From positions 1,116,001 to 1,180,000 of the forward strand of contig NZ_CP120733.1 in the NCBI RefSeq assembly GCF_029542625.1: DNA of 64,000 bases, given 5' to 3'. The first letter of the stretch is position 1, and each line of letters starts with the position of its first letter. This DNA is from Tepidibacter hydrothermalis. Lineage in GTDB: Bacteria; Bacillota; Clostridia; Peptostreptococcales; Peptostreptococcaceae. The position numbers and the translations under genes were made by a program. Below are positions 41,829-51,315 of this stretch, piece by piece. Under the pieces are notes generated by a model. The model worked only from the letters and a program-made list of their open reading frames with translations, had not been told where the DNA came from and searched no databases.

Positions 41829-42200
41829 ATGAAATTTACATTTAATCATAATAATTTTAATGTATTAGATCTTGAGAAAAGTATTAAATTTTATGAAGAA
41901 GCATTAGGGCTTGTAGAGACTAGAAGAAAAGTAGCAAGTGATGAAAGTTTTATATTAGTATTTTTAGGTGATGGAGAGAATAATCACAAACTTGAACTTA
42001 CTTGGCTTAGAGATAGAGAAGAAAAATATAATTTAGGAGAAAATGAATTTCATTTAGCCTTTGAAACTGATGATTTTGAAAAAGCGTATGAATATCATAA
42101 AAATATGGGGTGTATATGCTATGAAAATAAATAAATGGGAATATACTTCATAGCAGATCCAGATAATTACTGGATAGAGATAATTCCTCCTAAGAAGTAG
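41829..42200 (+). pseudogene. Glyoxalase I (lactoylglutathione lyase)-like gene with an internal TAA
   Basis: From ATG 41829 the frame encodes a VOC-fold protein (NHNNFNVLDLEKSIKFYEEA, LELTWLRDREEKYNLGENEF, HLAFETDD) and stops at TAA 42132-42134 after 101 residues. The same frame continues directly after the stop with MGIYFIADPDNYWIEIIPPK and ends at TAG 42200. That segment is the normal C-terminal strand pair of glyoxalase I, including the Glu metal ligand in WIEI. A full protein would have about 123 residues, so one codon (probably GAA to TAA) breaks it. The promoter and terminator are intact, so the mutation is recent or a sequencing error. Confidence 0.85.
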
Positions 42201-42202
42201 TA

Positions 42203-42231
42203 AAAAGTCTTTATTACAAGGACTTTTCTAT
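42203..42231 (+). terminator. Terminator after the glyoxalase gene
   Basis: AAAAAGTCTTT ATTACA AGGACTTTTCT. Confidence 0.65.
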
Positions 42232-42302
42232 TCTCTAGGAAATTATTATGTATAATTTTAGATATAATATATTTGAATTTTTAAGTTTTTAGGGGGGTAT
42301 CT

Positions 42303-42827
42303 ATGGATAATATTGTAGATTTTTCGAAGAGTCATAATATGAAAGCATACAATATAAAAGCTAAAGATATTATAGTTGAGGAAAGGGTTTACTTAAAATG
42401 TGCTTATGGATGTAAGGACTTTGGGAAAAGGCTTAATTGTCCACCTAATTGTATCAGTATAGATAAGTTTAAAACTATATTAAGTGAATATGATAATGCT
42501 GTTATACTTTTACAAGAATATAGAACTTCTTCAAAAGAAAATATGATTGATGCATGGGAAGATGCAAGGCGTGAAGCTTTTAGAACTATGATGGAAGTAG
42601 AAAAATTTGCATTTAATAGCGGATTCACTTTTGCACATCTTTTAAGACCTGGATCTTGCAACGAATGTCAAGTATGTGAAGAAAAATGCTCCAAACCTAG
42701 TTTAAGAAGATTTTCTCCTGAAGCTGTTGGTGTAAACTTAGATAAAACTCTAAAAAATGTAAATATAATAATAGATTATTCAGATTATAGTGTAATTAAT
42801 TTAATTGGAATTTTATTATTAGAATAA
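42303..42827 (+). CDS. DUF2284 predicted metal-binding protein
   Basis: The protein has 174 residues, ATG behind gggggtat. Conserved cysteines occur in two groups: CAYGCKDFGKRLNCPPNC (about 34-51) and GSCNECQVCEEKC (about 118-130), the DUF2284 pattern expected to hold an iron-sulfur cluster or other metal. Function is unknown; the family is common in anaerobes, near corrinoid or redox genes. Here it is monocistronic. Cytoplasmic. Confidence 0.85.
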   Translation: MDNIVDFSKSHNMKAYNIKAKDIIVEERVYLKCAYGCKDFGKRLNCPPNCISIDKFKTILSEYDNAVILLQEYRTSSKENMIDAWEDARREAFRTMMEVEKFAFNSGFTFAHLLRPGSCNECQVCEEKCSKPSLRRFSPEAVGVNLDKTLKNVNIIIDYSDYSVINLIGILLLE

Positions 42828-42907
42828 AAAATAAAAAAAATAGAGGGAATTTTAAAATAATGTCGAATACAGTAAAAGATAGCATTATATAACTAAGGAG
42901 GAAACAC

Positions 42908-43783
42908 ATGACGAGTATAAAAAAAATAGTAGTACCTATACTAGCCATAATCATATCACTAAGTTTTAATATATCTAAACCATTAGCAAGTATGTATGAA
43001 GAAGCTCAAATAAATGCTAATAGTTTAAATGTAAGAAGTGAAAATAATACCAATTCCAATATTATAACTAAGGTAAACTCAGGTCAAAAGTACTTAATTG
43101 TTGAAGAACAAGAAGGATGGTATAAAATCAAATTAAATGCTTCCCAAGAAGGATGGATTAGTTCTCAATATGCCACTAAAAAACAAGCTATAGGAGTTAT
43201 AAAAGGAAATAATGTTAATGTAAGAAATTTAAATTCAACTGAAAGTGAATCTATAGCTAATTTAAATACCGGAAATGAAGTTACAATATTAGATAAAAAT
43301 GAAGATTGGTATAAAGTCAAAATGAATGATGAAAAAATAGGATATGTATATCATTCTTTAATAGATATTAAAAGAGATAATATGAATGCAACAAGAGGAT
43401 CTAGTGACAAATTATCTAAACTATATGAGGTAGCCAGTAGCAAGTTAGGAAGTAAGTATGTATGGGCATCTAGTGGTCCTGATACTTTTGATTGTTCAGG
43501 ATTTACAATGTATGTTTATAAAGCTGGAGCGGGAATTAATCTTCCTCATAGTTCTAAATCTCAAAGTGCAGTAGGAACTGCTGTTTCAAAAGATGAACTA
43601 AGATTAGGTGATTTAGTATTCTTCCATACAGGTGGAAGTTCTAGTATAAATCATGTTGGAATGTACATAGGAAAAGGTAATTTTATACACGCATCTTCTG
43701 CTAGGGCTAACGTTATGACATCTAGCTTGAGCGAAGGGTATTATCAAAATACATATGTTTGTGCAAGAAGAGTAATAAACTAA
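42908..43783 (+). CDS. Secreted NlpC/P60 endopeptidase with two SH3b domains
   Basis: The protein has 291 residues, ATG behind aaggagg. The signal peptide (VVPILAIIISLSFNIS) is followed by two bacterial SH3 domains (ANSLNVRSENNTNSN and GNNVNVRNLNSTESE, each closing with a GW or GY turn). An NlpC/P60 domain follows with catalytic Cys196 (DTFDCSGFTMY), His in INHVGMYIG and His in FIHASS. It cuts peptide cross-bridges in peptidoglycan. A transglycosylase and a SPOR protein are encoded just downstream. Confidence 0.94.
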   Translation: MTSIKKIVVPILAIIISLSFNISKPLASMYEEAQINANSLNVRSENNTNSNIITKVNSGQKYLIVEEQEGWYKIKLNASQEGWISSQYATKKQAIGVIKGNNVNVRNLNSTESESIANLNTGNEVTILDKNEDWYKVKMNDEKIGYVYHSLIDIKRDNMNATRGSSDKLSKLYEVASSKLGSKYVWASSGPDTFDCSGFTMYVYKAGAGINLPHSSKSQSAVGTAVSKDELRLGDLVFFHTGGSSSINHVGMYIGKGNFIHASSARANVMTSSLSEGYYQNTYVCARRVIN

Positions 43784-43812
43784 AAAAGGTGGTCTATAGA
43801 CCACCTTTTTTA
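43782..43812 (+). terminator. Terminator after the NlpC/P60 gene
   Basis: AAAAAAGGTGGTC TATA GACCACCTTTTTT; its T tract merges into the next repeat. Confidence 0.9.
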
Positions 43813-43952
43813 TATACTAAGGTATTATAAATTTTTTGTTTTGCGTATAACTTATTGAAAAAGCTACACTTGCAACTGTTTTTGAGCAACGGAGCCTGGA
43901 AGGATCGTTGGCGATATGAGTCACCGCGTTAGCGAGTAGACGAATTTTTTTT
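43806..43952 (+). repeat. Post-terminator dispersed repeat, copy B (long form)
   Basis: It shares TTTTTTATATACTAAGGTAT, GCTACACTTGCAACT and TAGACGAATTTTT with copy A at 16715. Between the last two blocks it carries about 50 extra bases (GAGCAACGGAGCC .. GAGTCACCGCGTTAGCGAG) that are more GC-rich than the surroundings. Its end forms the last codons of the minus-strand transglycosylase. Confidence 0.7.
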
Positions 43953-44513
43953 AGTTTCATTGTTTAATTTCTTATATGTGTTCATAACTTTGTTGACATA
44001 TCCTTGAGTTTCTTTGAATGGTGGAATTCCATTGTATTTATCTACGTTTCCTGGACCTGCATTATAAGACGCTAAGGCTAATGGCGTATTGTTATATTTA
44101 TCTAAAAGTGAATCTAGGTATTTTGTACCACCTAATATATTTTCCTTAGCATCGTATGGGTTTTTTACATTTAATGACTTTGCAGTACCTGGCATCAATT
44201 GCATAAGTCCCATAGCTCCTTTGCTTGAAGTAGCATTTGGATTGAAATTTGATTCAGCTTGTATAACTGATCTTATTAAATTTTCATCAATATTATATTT
44301 AGATGAAGCTTCTTTTATTACTTTATCAATATAAGATTGACTACTATTTGAAGATGTAGTACCATTTGTAGAAGATTGATCGTTAATTGAAGTTTTTTCA
44401 TTTAATAGTTCTTTGAAATTATTGTTATTCTCATTAGTAATTAATTTTACAGGTATTCTGCTTTGAATTTCATTTAGCTTATTTAAATAAATCTGATTTA
44501 CAAAATTATTCAT
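43929..44513 (-). CDS. Lytic transglycosylase (SLT domain), no signal peptide seen
   Basis: The protein has 194 residues from ATG 44513. The N-terminal 70 residues are polar, Asn/Ser-rich and without a clear signal peptide. The SLT domain runs from about 70 to 180: [20 protein letters not shown] with the catalytic Glu, [18 protein letters not shown] and [13 protein letters not shown]. The last residues (KKNSSTR) are encoded within the dispersed repeat at 43806-43952, so the natural C-terminus may have been replaced. It probably cleaves peptidoglycan; the export route is unclear. Confidence 0.88.
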   Translation of the reverse strand: MNNFVNQIYLNKLNEIQSRIPVKLITNENNNNFKELLNEKTSINDQSSTNGTTSSNSSQSYIDKVIKEASSKYNIDENLIRSVIQAESNFNPNATSSKGAMGLMQLMPGTAKSLNVKNPYDAKENILGGTKYLDSLLDKYNNTPLALASYNAGPGNVDKYNGIPPFKETQGYVNKVMNTYKKLNNETKKNSSTR

Positions 44514-44597
44514 ATATACTACCCCTTATTTAGTAATATTTTATATAGAACTATTATATAAATAATATATAGAATAGTAAATAGGGAGGAATAACCA

Positions 44598-45380
44598 ATG
44601 AATAAAAGATATAAAAAACAGAAACAATCTTTACTTATATTTTTCTTAATAATACCACTTATAGCATCTTGGGCTACATCTAAATATATGTTTAATAAAA
44701 TATCTAATAAAAAAACAATAAAGGCAGTAAAGATAGAGGAAAGAGATGAAATCAAAAAACAAATAGACGGTTTTGACATATATTCTATACAAGTAGGATC
44801 TGTAAAAAATTACAAAGAAGCACAAAATATAGTGAATAATCTTGAAAATGCTAGTATACCTAATTATGTACATAAAAAAGAAAGTGCTTATAAAGTATAT
44901 ACATATGTATCTCTAGAAGAATCTAATGTAAGAAAATATTTGGAAAATATTAGGGCTAGCTATTCAGATGCATTCATATCTAAAATAGAAGTAGGTTCTA
45001 TAGATTTAGAATATACAAAAAAATATGAATATATGAATGAGGTATGTAAGGATTTAAGCTCAATGATTGAAAATATGAAACAAGAATCTCAGTTCTGGAA
45101 TGAATATAAGATGGGAAAATCTAACTATGATGATTATATAAAAATAATGAACAATAAAAGTAAAATAGTAGATTCATTAACAAAGAATTCGAAGAAATTT
45201 AAAGGGAAAGATGCAGAAAATTTTGAAAAAGAGTTGTCGGAATTTTGCGGATTAGATAAAAAAAATATAGAATCTGTAAATAAGAATTTAGGGAAGAATG
45301 ATCTGAAATCCTGTGAAAAGCTTTTCTTATCAAGCTTATTCAAGTATAATGAATTTATAAATAATATCAAAAATATATAA
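44598..45380 (+). CDS. Membrane-anchored SPOR-domain protein
   Basis: The protein has 260 residues, ATG behind gggaggaat. It has one N-terminal membrane helix (LLIFFLIIPLIASWATS), then a SPOR domain at about 58-115 (YSIQVGSVKNYKEAQNIVNN, KVYTYVSLEES). The C-terminal half is a charged helical region of unknown family. SPOR domains bind denuded glycan at division septa, which suggests a septal or sporulation-septum role. It is divergent from the transglycosylase gene. Confidence 0.85.
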   Translation: MNKRYKKQKQSLLIFFLIIPLIASWATSKYMFNKISNKKTIKAVKIEERDEIKKQIDGFDIYSIQVGSVKNYKEAQNIVNNLENASIPNYVHKKESAYKVYTYVSLEESNVRKYLENIRASYSDAFISKIEVGSIDLEYTKKYEYMNEVCKDLSSMIENMKQESQFWNEYKMGKSNYDDYIKIMNNKSKIVDSLTKNSKKFKGKDAENFEKELSEFCGLDKKNIESVNKNLGKNDLKSCEKLFLSSLFKYNEFINNIKNI

Positions 45381-45388
45381 AATTATTT

Positions 45389-45421
45389 AAAAGCAGGTGG
45401 CTATCATCTGCTTTTATTTTG
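45389..45421 (+). terminator. Terminator after the SPOR gene
   Basis: AAAAGCAGGTGGCTATCATCTGCTTTTATTTT; imperfect stem and T run. Confidence 0.7.
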
Positions 45422-45588
45422 CAAAATCTTTCAAAATACCACATTATAAGTATGTTAAAAAAAAGATTTATGGGACTTTATAAAAAAAATATAGTATACT
45501 ATATGTTGAAATGTTTTTCAGAGGATATAAATACTTATACTTGGTAAATTCAAGTTGATTTATAATTTATTGTAAGGAGGTAATATGA

Positions 45589-46914
45589 ATGAAGCTCTTA
45601 AGTTTTAGAGGTGGTGTTCATCCGCCACACAGAAAGAAAAGTACTGAGAGTATAAAAGTAGAAAGAGCTAAAGATCCAGCTACTTTATATATACCTCTTC
45701 AACAACATATAGGGGCACCATGTAAAGCTATTGTTAATGTTGGAGACACGGTTAAAGTAGGACAAAAGATAGGAGAGGCACAAGGTTTCGTTTCTGCACC
45801 TGTACATTCTTCTGTTTCTGGTAAAGTAAAGGCTATTAAGGAATGTCCAGTACCAGGAGGAAAAGGACTATGTGTAGTTATTGAAAACGATTTCGCAAAT
45901 GAAATCCATGAAAGTGTTGTTCCTAAAGGAAACATAGATTCTCTAACAGGAGCGGAAATATTAGAAATAATAAAAGAAGCTGGTATAGTTGGTATGGGTG
46001 GAGCAACATTCCCAATGCATGTAAAACTATCACCGCCAAAAGACAAGAAAATAGATACAGTTATATTAAATGGAGCTGAATGTGAGCCATACCTTACAGC
46101 AGACCATAGACTTATGCTTGAAAAGCCAGAGTCTGTAGTATATGGACTTAAGGCTATAATGAAGGTTTTAAATGTTGATAAAGGATATATAGGAATAGAA
46201 GATAATAAGCCTGATGCAATAGAGGCTATGGTTAAGGCTGCTGAAAAAGAAAGTAATATAGAAGTTGTAGGTTTAAGAACTAAATATCCTCAAGGAGCAG
46301 AAAAACAACTTATATATGCTTGTACAAATAGAGAAGTTCCATCTGGTGGATTACCTATGGAAGCTGGAGTTGTAGTAAATAACGTTGCAACAGCAGCACA
46401 AGTATATGAATCTATAACAACAGGTATGCCACTTGTAGAAAGAATAACTACTATAACTGGTAGTGCTATAACAAATCCTAATAACCTACTTATCAAGATA
46501 GGAACTACATTTGAGGAAATAATAAATCAATGTGGTGGATTTAAAGAAGAACCAGGTAAAGTTATAATGGGAGGACCTATGATGGGACTTACTCAATATA
46601 CACTTGAAGTACCTGTTACTAAAGGTGGATCTGGTATACTTTGTCTTAATAGAGAAGAAGCTACTTTACCAGAGCCAAGCAATTGTATAAGATGTGGTAA
46701 ATGTGTAGACATATGTCCAGCGTTTTTACAACCACTTTTTATAAGTGCACATTCACTAAAATACAATTTCGATAGAGCTGAAGATTATAGAGCACTTGAC
46801 TGTATAGAGTGTGGATCATGTTCATTCATATGTCCGTCTAAGAGACCTCTTCTTCAGTCAATAAGAGTTGCAAAGAGAGAAATAATAGCACAAAAAAGAA
46901 AACAAAGTAAGTAA
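45589..46914 (+). CDS. rnfC: Rnf complex subunit C
   Basis: The protein has 441 residues; ATG 45589 lies eight bases after aaggagg. It is the peripheral subunit that binds NADH and FMN and takes part in electron exchange with NAD+. It has a biotinyl-like N-terminal part (RGGVHPPHRKKST), the NADH/FMN region (GMGGATFPMHVKL, NGAECEPYLTADHRLM) and two [4Fe-4S] motifs, CIRCGKCVDICP and CIECGSCSFICP. It is the first gene of a complete six-gene rnfCDGEAB operon. The Rnf complex oxidises ferredoxin, reduces NAD+ and pumps Na+ or H+. Confidence 0.97.
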   Translation: MKLLSFRGGVHPPHRKKSTESIKVERAKDPATLYIPLQQHIGAPCKAIVNVGDTVKVGQKIGEAQGFVSAPVHSSVSGKVKAIKECPVPGGKGLCVVIENDFANEIHESVVPKGNIDSLTGAEILEIIKEAGIVGMGGATFPMHVKLSPPKDKKIDTVILNGAECEPYLTADHRLMLEKPESVVYGLKAIMKVLNVDKGYIGIEDNKPDAIEAMVKAAEKESNIEVVGLRTKYPQGAEKQLIYACTNREVPSGGLPMEAGVVVNNVATAAQVYESITTGMPLVERITTITGSAITNPNNLLIKIGTTFEEIINQCGGFKEEPGKVIMGGPMMGLTQYTLEVPVTKGGSGILCLNREEATLPEPSNCIRCGKCVDICPAFLQPLFISAHSLKYNFDRAEDYRALDCIECGSCSFICPSKRPLLQSIRVAKREIIAQKRKQSK

Positions 46915-46928
46915 AAGGAGGTAAAAGA

Positions 46929-47873
46929 ATGGATAGTAAGCTTATAATATCGTCTTCTCCTCATTTAAGATCAAAAGAAGATACTTCTAGTATAATGAGG
47001 GATGTTGTAATAGCATTAATTCCAGCAACTATAGCTGCTGTTTATTATTTTGGAATGGGAGCATTAGGTGTAATTATATCTGCATTAATAGGTGCGGTTG
47101 CATCAGAAGCATTATGTCAAAAACTTATGAACAAACCAGTAACTATAAACGATTGGTCTGCAATAGTTACAGGATTATTAGTAGCATTTAATATACCAGC
47201 GAGTGCTCCTTTATGGATACCTTTTGTAGGATCTGTATTTGCAATCGTTATAGTAAAGCAATTATTTGGAGGAATAGGACACAACTTTATGAACCCTGCT
47301 CTTGCGGCACGTGCTATGTTACTTGCTTCTTGGCCAGTTGAAATGACAAGTTGGGTAACTCCAGGACCAGATGCTGTGTCTACAGCTACTCCTCTTGCAA
47401 TAATAAAAGGAGCAGAGGCAATAGATATGGCAAAACCAAGCTTCTTCGACCTTTTAACAGGTAATATAGGAGGATGTATTGGAGAAACATCTGCAATTCT
47501 TTTAATATTAGGTGGAGTATACCTTTTATATAGAGGTGTAATTACTTATGTAATACCTGCTTATTATATAGGAACAGTATTTGTATTAACGTTAATATTT
47601 GGTGGATTCGATGTAGCTAATTCAATGTATCACTTATTTGCTGGTGGATTAATGATTGGTGCATTCTTTATGGCAACTGATTATTCTTCATCACCTATGA
47701 CTCAAAAAGGTCAAATAATATATGCAATTGGATGTGGAGCTTTAACTACTATAATAAGATTATGGGGAGGATATCCGGAAGGAGTTTCTTACTCAATATT
47801 ATTAATGAACGTGGCAGCACCACTTATAGATAAATATGTAAACCCTAAAGTATTTGGGGAGGTGGCTAAGTAA
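46929..47873 (+). CDS. rnfD: Rnf complex subunit D
   Basis: The protein has 314 residues with about nine or ten membrane segments. The covalent FMN attachment Thr is in DAVSTATPLAI. ARAMLLASWPVEMTSW and the GGFDVANSMYHLFAGG region fit the NqrB/RnfD family. It is a core ion-translocating subunit. The last base of its stop codon is the first base of the rnfG start codon. Confidence 0.96.
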   Translation: MDSKLIISSSPHLRSKEDTSSIMRDVVIALIPATIAAVYYFGMGALGVIISALIGAVASEALCQKLMNKPVTINDWSAIVTGLLVAFNIPASAPLWIPFVGSVFAIVIVKQLFGGIGHNFMNPALAARAMLLASWPVEMTSWVTPGPDAVSTATPLAIIKGAEAIDMAKPSFFDLLTGNIGGCIGETSAILLILGGVYLLYRGVITYVIPAYYIGTVFVLTLIFGGFDVANSMYHLFAGGLMIGAFFMATDYSSSPMTQKGQIIYAIGCGALTTIIRLWGGYPEGVSYSILLMNVAAPLIDKYVNPKVFGEVAK

Positions 47874-48430
47874 TGAAAGAAATATTAAAGCTTGGAGTAA
47901 TACTGTTAATAATAACATCTATATCAGCTGTTATTTTAGGATTTACTAACGATGTTACATTACCTGCGATACAAGAACAAAATGAAAAGGCCAATGTTGA
48001 AGCTCGTAAAGCAGTTTTAGCAGAAGCTAAAGAATTCAAAGCTCTTGAAAAAGAAGTTGAATCAGATATAGTTAAAGAAATATATCAAGGTGTAGATGGA
48101 TCTGATGTAGTAGGATACACTATAAAAACTGCTCCTAAAGGATATGCAGGAGAAGTTGAAGTTATGGTAGGAATAGGTACGGATGGAACTATCCATGGTA
48201 TTTCTATAGGTAATCATGCAGAGACTCCAGGACTTGGAGCGAAAGCTGCTGATGAACCATTTAAGAGCCAATACAACGGAAAAAGCATAGATAAAAACAT
48301 CGAAGTTATTAAAAGCCCAGGACCAAAGGAAAATGAAATTGTTGCAATAGCTGGAGCTACTATAACTTCAAAAGCAGTAACTGCTGGTGTTAATGAAGCG
48401 ATAAAAATATACAATGAAGCTTTAAAATAG
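47873..48430 (+). CDS. rnfG: Rnf complex subunit G
   Basis: The protein has 185 residues. It has one N-terminal membrane helix (LGVILLIITSISAVILGF) and an FMN_bind domain outside the membrane, with the flavinylation motif AGATITSKAVT near residues 160-170 and GISIGNHAETPGLG before it. It carries covalently bound FMN. It is coupled by a one-base overlap to rnfD. Confidence 0.96.
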   Translation: MKEILKLGVILLIITSISAVILGFTNDVTLPAIQEQNEKANVEARKAVLAEAKEFKALEKEVESDIVKEIYQGVDGSDVVGYTIKTAPKGYAGEVEVMVGIGTDGTIHGISIGNHAETPGLGAKAADEPFKSQYNGKSIDKNIEVIKSPGPKENEIVAIAGATITSKAVTAGVNEAIKIYNEALK

Positions 48431-48445
48431 GTTGGAGGTGAAATT

Positions 48446-49042
48446 ATGAAATTAGGTAAATTATTAAAAAATGGTATTATAAATGAAAACCCGGTATTTG
48501 TACAGGTTTTAGGTATGTGTCCAACTCTTGGAGTTACGACTTCTGCTGAAAATGGATTAGGTATGGGACTTGCAACTACTGCAGTTCTTATATGTGCGAA
48601 TTTAGTTATATCACTTCTTAGAAAACTTATACCTTCTAAGATAAGAATACCTGCATTCATAGTTGTAATAGCTACGTTTGTTACGCTTGTAGGAATGGTT
48701 TTAAAAGCTTATGTTCCAGCACTTGACAAAAAACTTGGATTATTTATTCCTCTTATAGTTGTTAACTGTTTAATATTAGCAAGAGCGGAGAGTTTTGCAT
48801 CTAAAAATGGACCATTAGCATCTATAATTGATGGACTTGGAATGGGACTTGGATTTACAGCTTCTTTAACAATACTTGGTCTTGTTAGAGAATTATTTGG
48901 AAATGGAACTATATTTGGACATTTATTATTAGGTAGTGCATATAAGCCAGCACTTATAATGATATTACCTCCAGGTGCATTTTTAGCATTAGGATTACTT
49001 CTTGCAACAATTAATAAAATTGCTGATAAAAAAGCTAGTTAG
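48446..49042 (+). CDS. rnfE: Rnf complex subunit E
   Basis: The protein has 198 residues with six membrane segments. The start KNGIINENPVFVQVLGMCPT and LRKLIPSKIRIPAFIVVIA are typical of RnfE/NqrD. The conserved Cys of GMCPTL is part of the intramembrane iron centre shared with RnfA. Confidence 0.96.
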   Translation: MKLGKLLKNGIINENPVFVQVLGMCPTLGVTTSAENGLGMGLATTAVLICANLVISLLRKLIPSKIRIPAFIVVIATFVTLVGMVLKAYVPALDKKLGLFIPLIVVNCLILARAESFASKNGPLASIIDGLGMGLGFTASLTILGLVRELFGNGTIFGHLLLGSAYKPALIMILPPGAFLALGLLLATINKIADKKAS

Positions 49043-49054
49043 GAGGGGAATTGG

Positions 49055-49627
49055 ATGGAAATATTTTTAATATTAGTAAGTTCTATATTAGTAAATAACT
49101 TTGTATTATCTAGATTCTTAGGTATATGTCCATTCCTTGGAGTTTCTAAAAAAGTTGAAACTGCAGTAGGTATGGGTATGGCTGTTACTTTCGTTATGAC
49201 TTTAGCATCTATGATAACTTATTTTGTTCAATATTATGTGCTTGAGCCACTTGGAATACAGTTTTTACAGACGATTGCATTTATACTTGTAATAGCGTCT
49301 CTTGTTCAGTTTGTTGAGATGGTAATTCAAAAGATGAGTCCTACGCTTTATCAAGCACTAGGAGTTTTCTTACCACTTATAACTACAAACTGTGCGGTTT
49401 TAGGGGTTGCTATAATAAATATAGACAGTAATTACAATTTAATTCAAACAATAGTGAATGGTATGGGAGCTGCTATTGGATTTACACTTGCAATAGTTTT
49501 ATTTGCAGGAATTAGAGAAAGATTAGAGCTTGCTGATGTACCAGAAAGTTTTAAAGGATTCCCTATTGCTTTAATTACAGCAAGTCTTATGGCAATAGCA
49601 TTCTTAGGATTCACAGGATTAGTTTAG
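49055..49627 (+). CDS. rnfA: Rnf complex subunit A
   Basis: The protein has 190 residues with six membrane segments, the inverted-topology partner of RnfE. It has the motif [20 protein letters not shown] with the iron-binding Cys, and [10 protein letters not shown] in the second half with the second Cys. A gap of 12 bases separates it from rnfE. Confidence 0.96.
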   Translation: MEIFLILVSSILVNNFVLSRFLGICPFLGVSKKVETAVGMGMAVTFVMTLASMITYFVQYYVLEPLGIQFLQTIAFILVIASLVQFVEMVIQKMSPTLYQALGVFLPLITTNCAVLGVAIINIDSNYNLIQTIVNGMGAAIGFTLAIVLFAGIRERLELADVPESFKGFPIALITASLMAIAFLGFTGLV

Positions 49628-49643
49628 GTAGGGGGTGAAAAGT

Positions 49644-50618
49644 ATGTCTTTAATATTAAATTCAGTAATAAGTCTTGGTGCTATGGGACTTTTATTCGGT
49701 TCTGGTCTTGCGTATGCTTCTAAAAAGTTTGCAGTAGAGGTTGACCCAAGAGTAGAAGCTATAAATGAAGCTTTACCAGGTGCTAACTGTGGAGGATGTG
49801 GTTATCCTGGATGTGGAGGACTATCAAATGCAATAGTTGCTGGAGAAGCTCCAGTAAATGGATGTCCTGTAGGAGGAGCAGAAACTACAGCTAAAATAGC
49901 AGAAATAATGGGTCAAACTGCACAAGAAGGAGAAAAAACTGTAGCAAAAGTTATATGTAACGGTACATGTAATAATGCTAAGGAAAAAAGTGAATACTAT
50001 GGAATAAATGACTGTAGAGCAGCAGCCTTAGTATCTGGAGGATCTAAATCTTGTCAATATGGATGTTTAGGTCTTGGAACTTGTGTTAATGTATGCCAAT
50101 TTGGAGCTATTACAATAAAAGATGGAATAGCAAACATAGATAAAGATAAGTGTGTATCTTGTGGTAAATGTTTAGAAGTTTGTCCAAAATCTGTAATAGA
50201 TTGGGTTCCTTATTCTCAAGAAGTAGTAGTTGAGTGTAATAGTGAAGAATTCGGAAAAGACGTTAAATCTAAATGTGCAGTTGGATGTATAGGATGTGGA
50301 ATGTGTGCTAAAGCATGCCCATTCGGAGCTATAACTATGGAAGGCAAGTTAGCTAAAATAGATTATACAAAGTGTACACAATGTATGGTTTGTACAGCAA
50401 AATGTCCGACTAAAGCTATATCAGGAGAACTAAGCAAGAGAAAGAAAGCTGTTATAGAAGAAGATAAATGTGTTGGATGTACTATATGTGCGAAGAAGTG
50501 TCCAGTTGAAGCAATCGAAGGAGAGCTTAAGCAAAAACACTCTGTTATAGAAGATAAGTGTATAGGATGTGGCGAGTGCGCGAAAAAATGTCCTAAAGAT
50601 GCTATAAAAATGAAATAA
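49644..50618 (+). CDS. rnfB: Rnf complex subunit B (polyferredoxin)
   Basis: The protein has 324 residues; ATG 49644 fits the G-rich site better than GTG 49635. It has an N-terminal membrane anchor, then the [4Fe-4S] motif NCGGCGYPGCGG. A chain of ferredoxin-like motifs follows (CVNVCQFGAI, CVSCGKCLEVCP, CIGCGMCAKACP, CTQCMVCTAKCP, CVGCTICAKKCP, CIGCGECAKKCP). This extended form is typical of clostridial and acetogen RnfB, longer than the proteobacterial protein. It takes electrons from reduced ferredoxin. It is the last gene of the operon. Confidence 0.96.
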   Translation: MSLILNSVISLGAMGLLFGSGLAYASKKFAVEVDPRVEAINEALPGANCGGCGYPGCGGLSNAIVAGEAPVNGCPVGGAETTAKIAEIMGQTAQEGEKTVAKVICNGTCNNAKEKSEYYGINDCRAAALVSGGSKSCQYGCLGLGTCVNVCQFGAITIKDGIANIDKDKCVSCGKCLEVCPKSVIDWVPYSQEVVVECNSEEFGKDVKSKCAVGCIGCGMCAKACPFGAITMEGKLAKIDYTKCTQCMVCTAKCPTKAISGELSKRKKAVIEEDKCVGCTICAKKCPVEAIEGELKQKHSVIEDKCIGCGECAKKCPKDAIKMK

Positions 50619-50628
50619 TAAGGTAAAA

Positions 50629-50670
50629 ATATAAGGTGTGGTATTTACCACACCTTATTGTTTTTTTTTG
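50629..50670 (+). terminator. Terminator of the rnf operon
   Basis: ATAAGGTGTGGT ATTT ACCACACCTTAT followed by T9. Confidence 0.9.
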
Positions 50671-50720
50671 ACCTAAATGATAAACTATTTAAGGACAATG
50701 TATTATGTAGAGGTGATTTT

Positions 50721-51299
50721 ATGAATATTGTATTAGCGTCAGCTTCGCCTAGAAGAAAGGAATTACTTTCTAATTTGAATTTTGATTTTGAAATTATGAA
50801 AAGTAATATAGAAGAGTTCGTAAATGATAAGGATAGACCAGAATCTGTAGCTATGAGCTTATCATTTCAAAAGGCAATTGATATTGCGAATAAAACATCT
50901 GAGAACAATATAGTAATTGGAGCAGATACAATAGTTGTTCTTGATGAAAAAATATTAGGAAAGCCAGAGGATGAACAAGATGCTTTTAATACACTAGCTC
51001 AACTATCCGGTAAATACCACAAAGTTATTACAGGTGTTTGTGTATTAAGACTTTCAGACAATAAAAAAATTGTCGATTATGAAGTGACGAAAGTAAAAAT
51101 GAGAGAATTTAGTGAAGACGAAATAAAAAGGTACATAAAAACAGGAGAACCTATGGATAAAGCAGGTTCGTATGCTATACAAGGGTATGGCTCATTATTA
51201 GTAGAAAAAATAAATGGAGATTATTTCAATGTAGTAGGACTTCCGGTTTCAAAATTGGGACAAATTTTATATAGACATTTTGATGTAAATATTATATAA
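50721..51299 (+). CDS. maf: Maf family nucleoside triphosphate pyrophosphatase
   Basis: The protein has 192 residues from ATG 50721 (gaggtgat upstream); the longer frame begins in the terminator. The N-terminus IVLASASPRRKELLSNL is the Maf signature; GADTIVVLDEKILGKP and GSYAIQGYG follow. It hydrolyses non-canonical or pyrimidine nucleotides and is linked to septum control. It heads the cell-shape gene block, 16 bases before radC. Confidence 0.95.
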   Translation: MNIVLASASPRRKELLSNLNFDFEIMKSNIEEFVNDKDRPESVAMSLSFQKAIDIANKTSENNIVIGADTIVVLDEKILGKPEDEQDAFNTLAQLSGKYHKVITGVCVLRLSDNKKIVDYEVTKVKMREFSEDEIKRYIKTGEPMDKAGSYAIQGYGSLLVEKINGDYFNVVGLPVSKLGQILYRHFDVNII

Positions 51300-51315
51300 A
51301 TTAGGAGGAAGGTAT

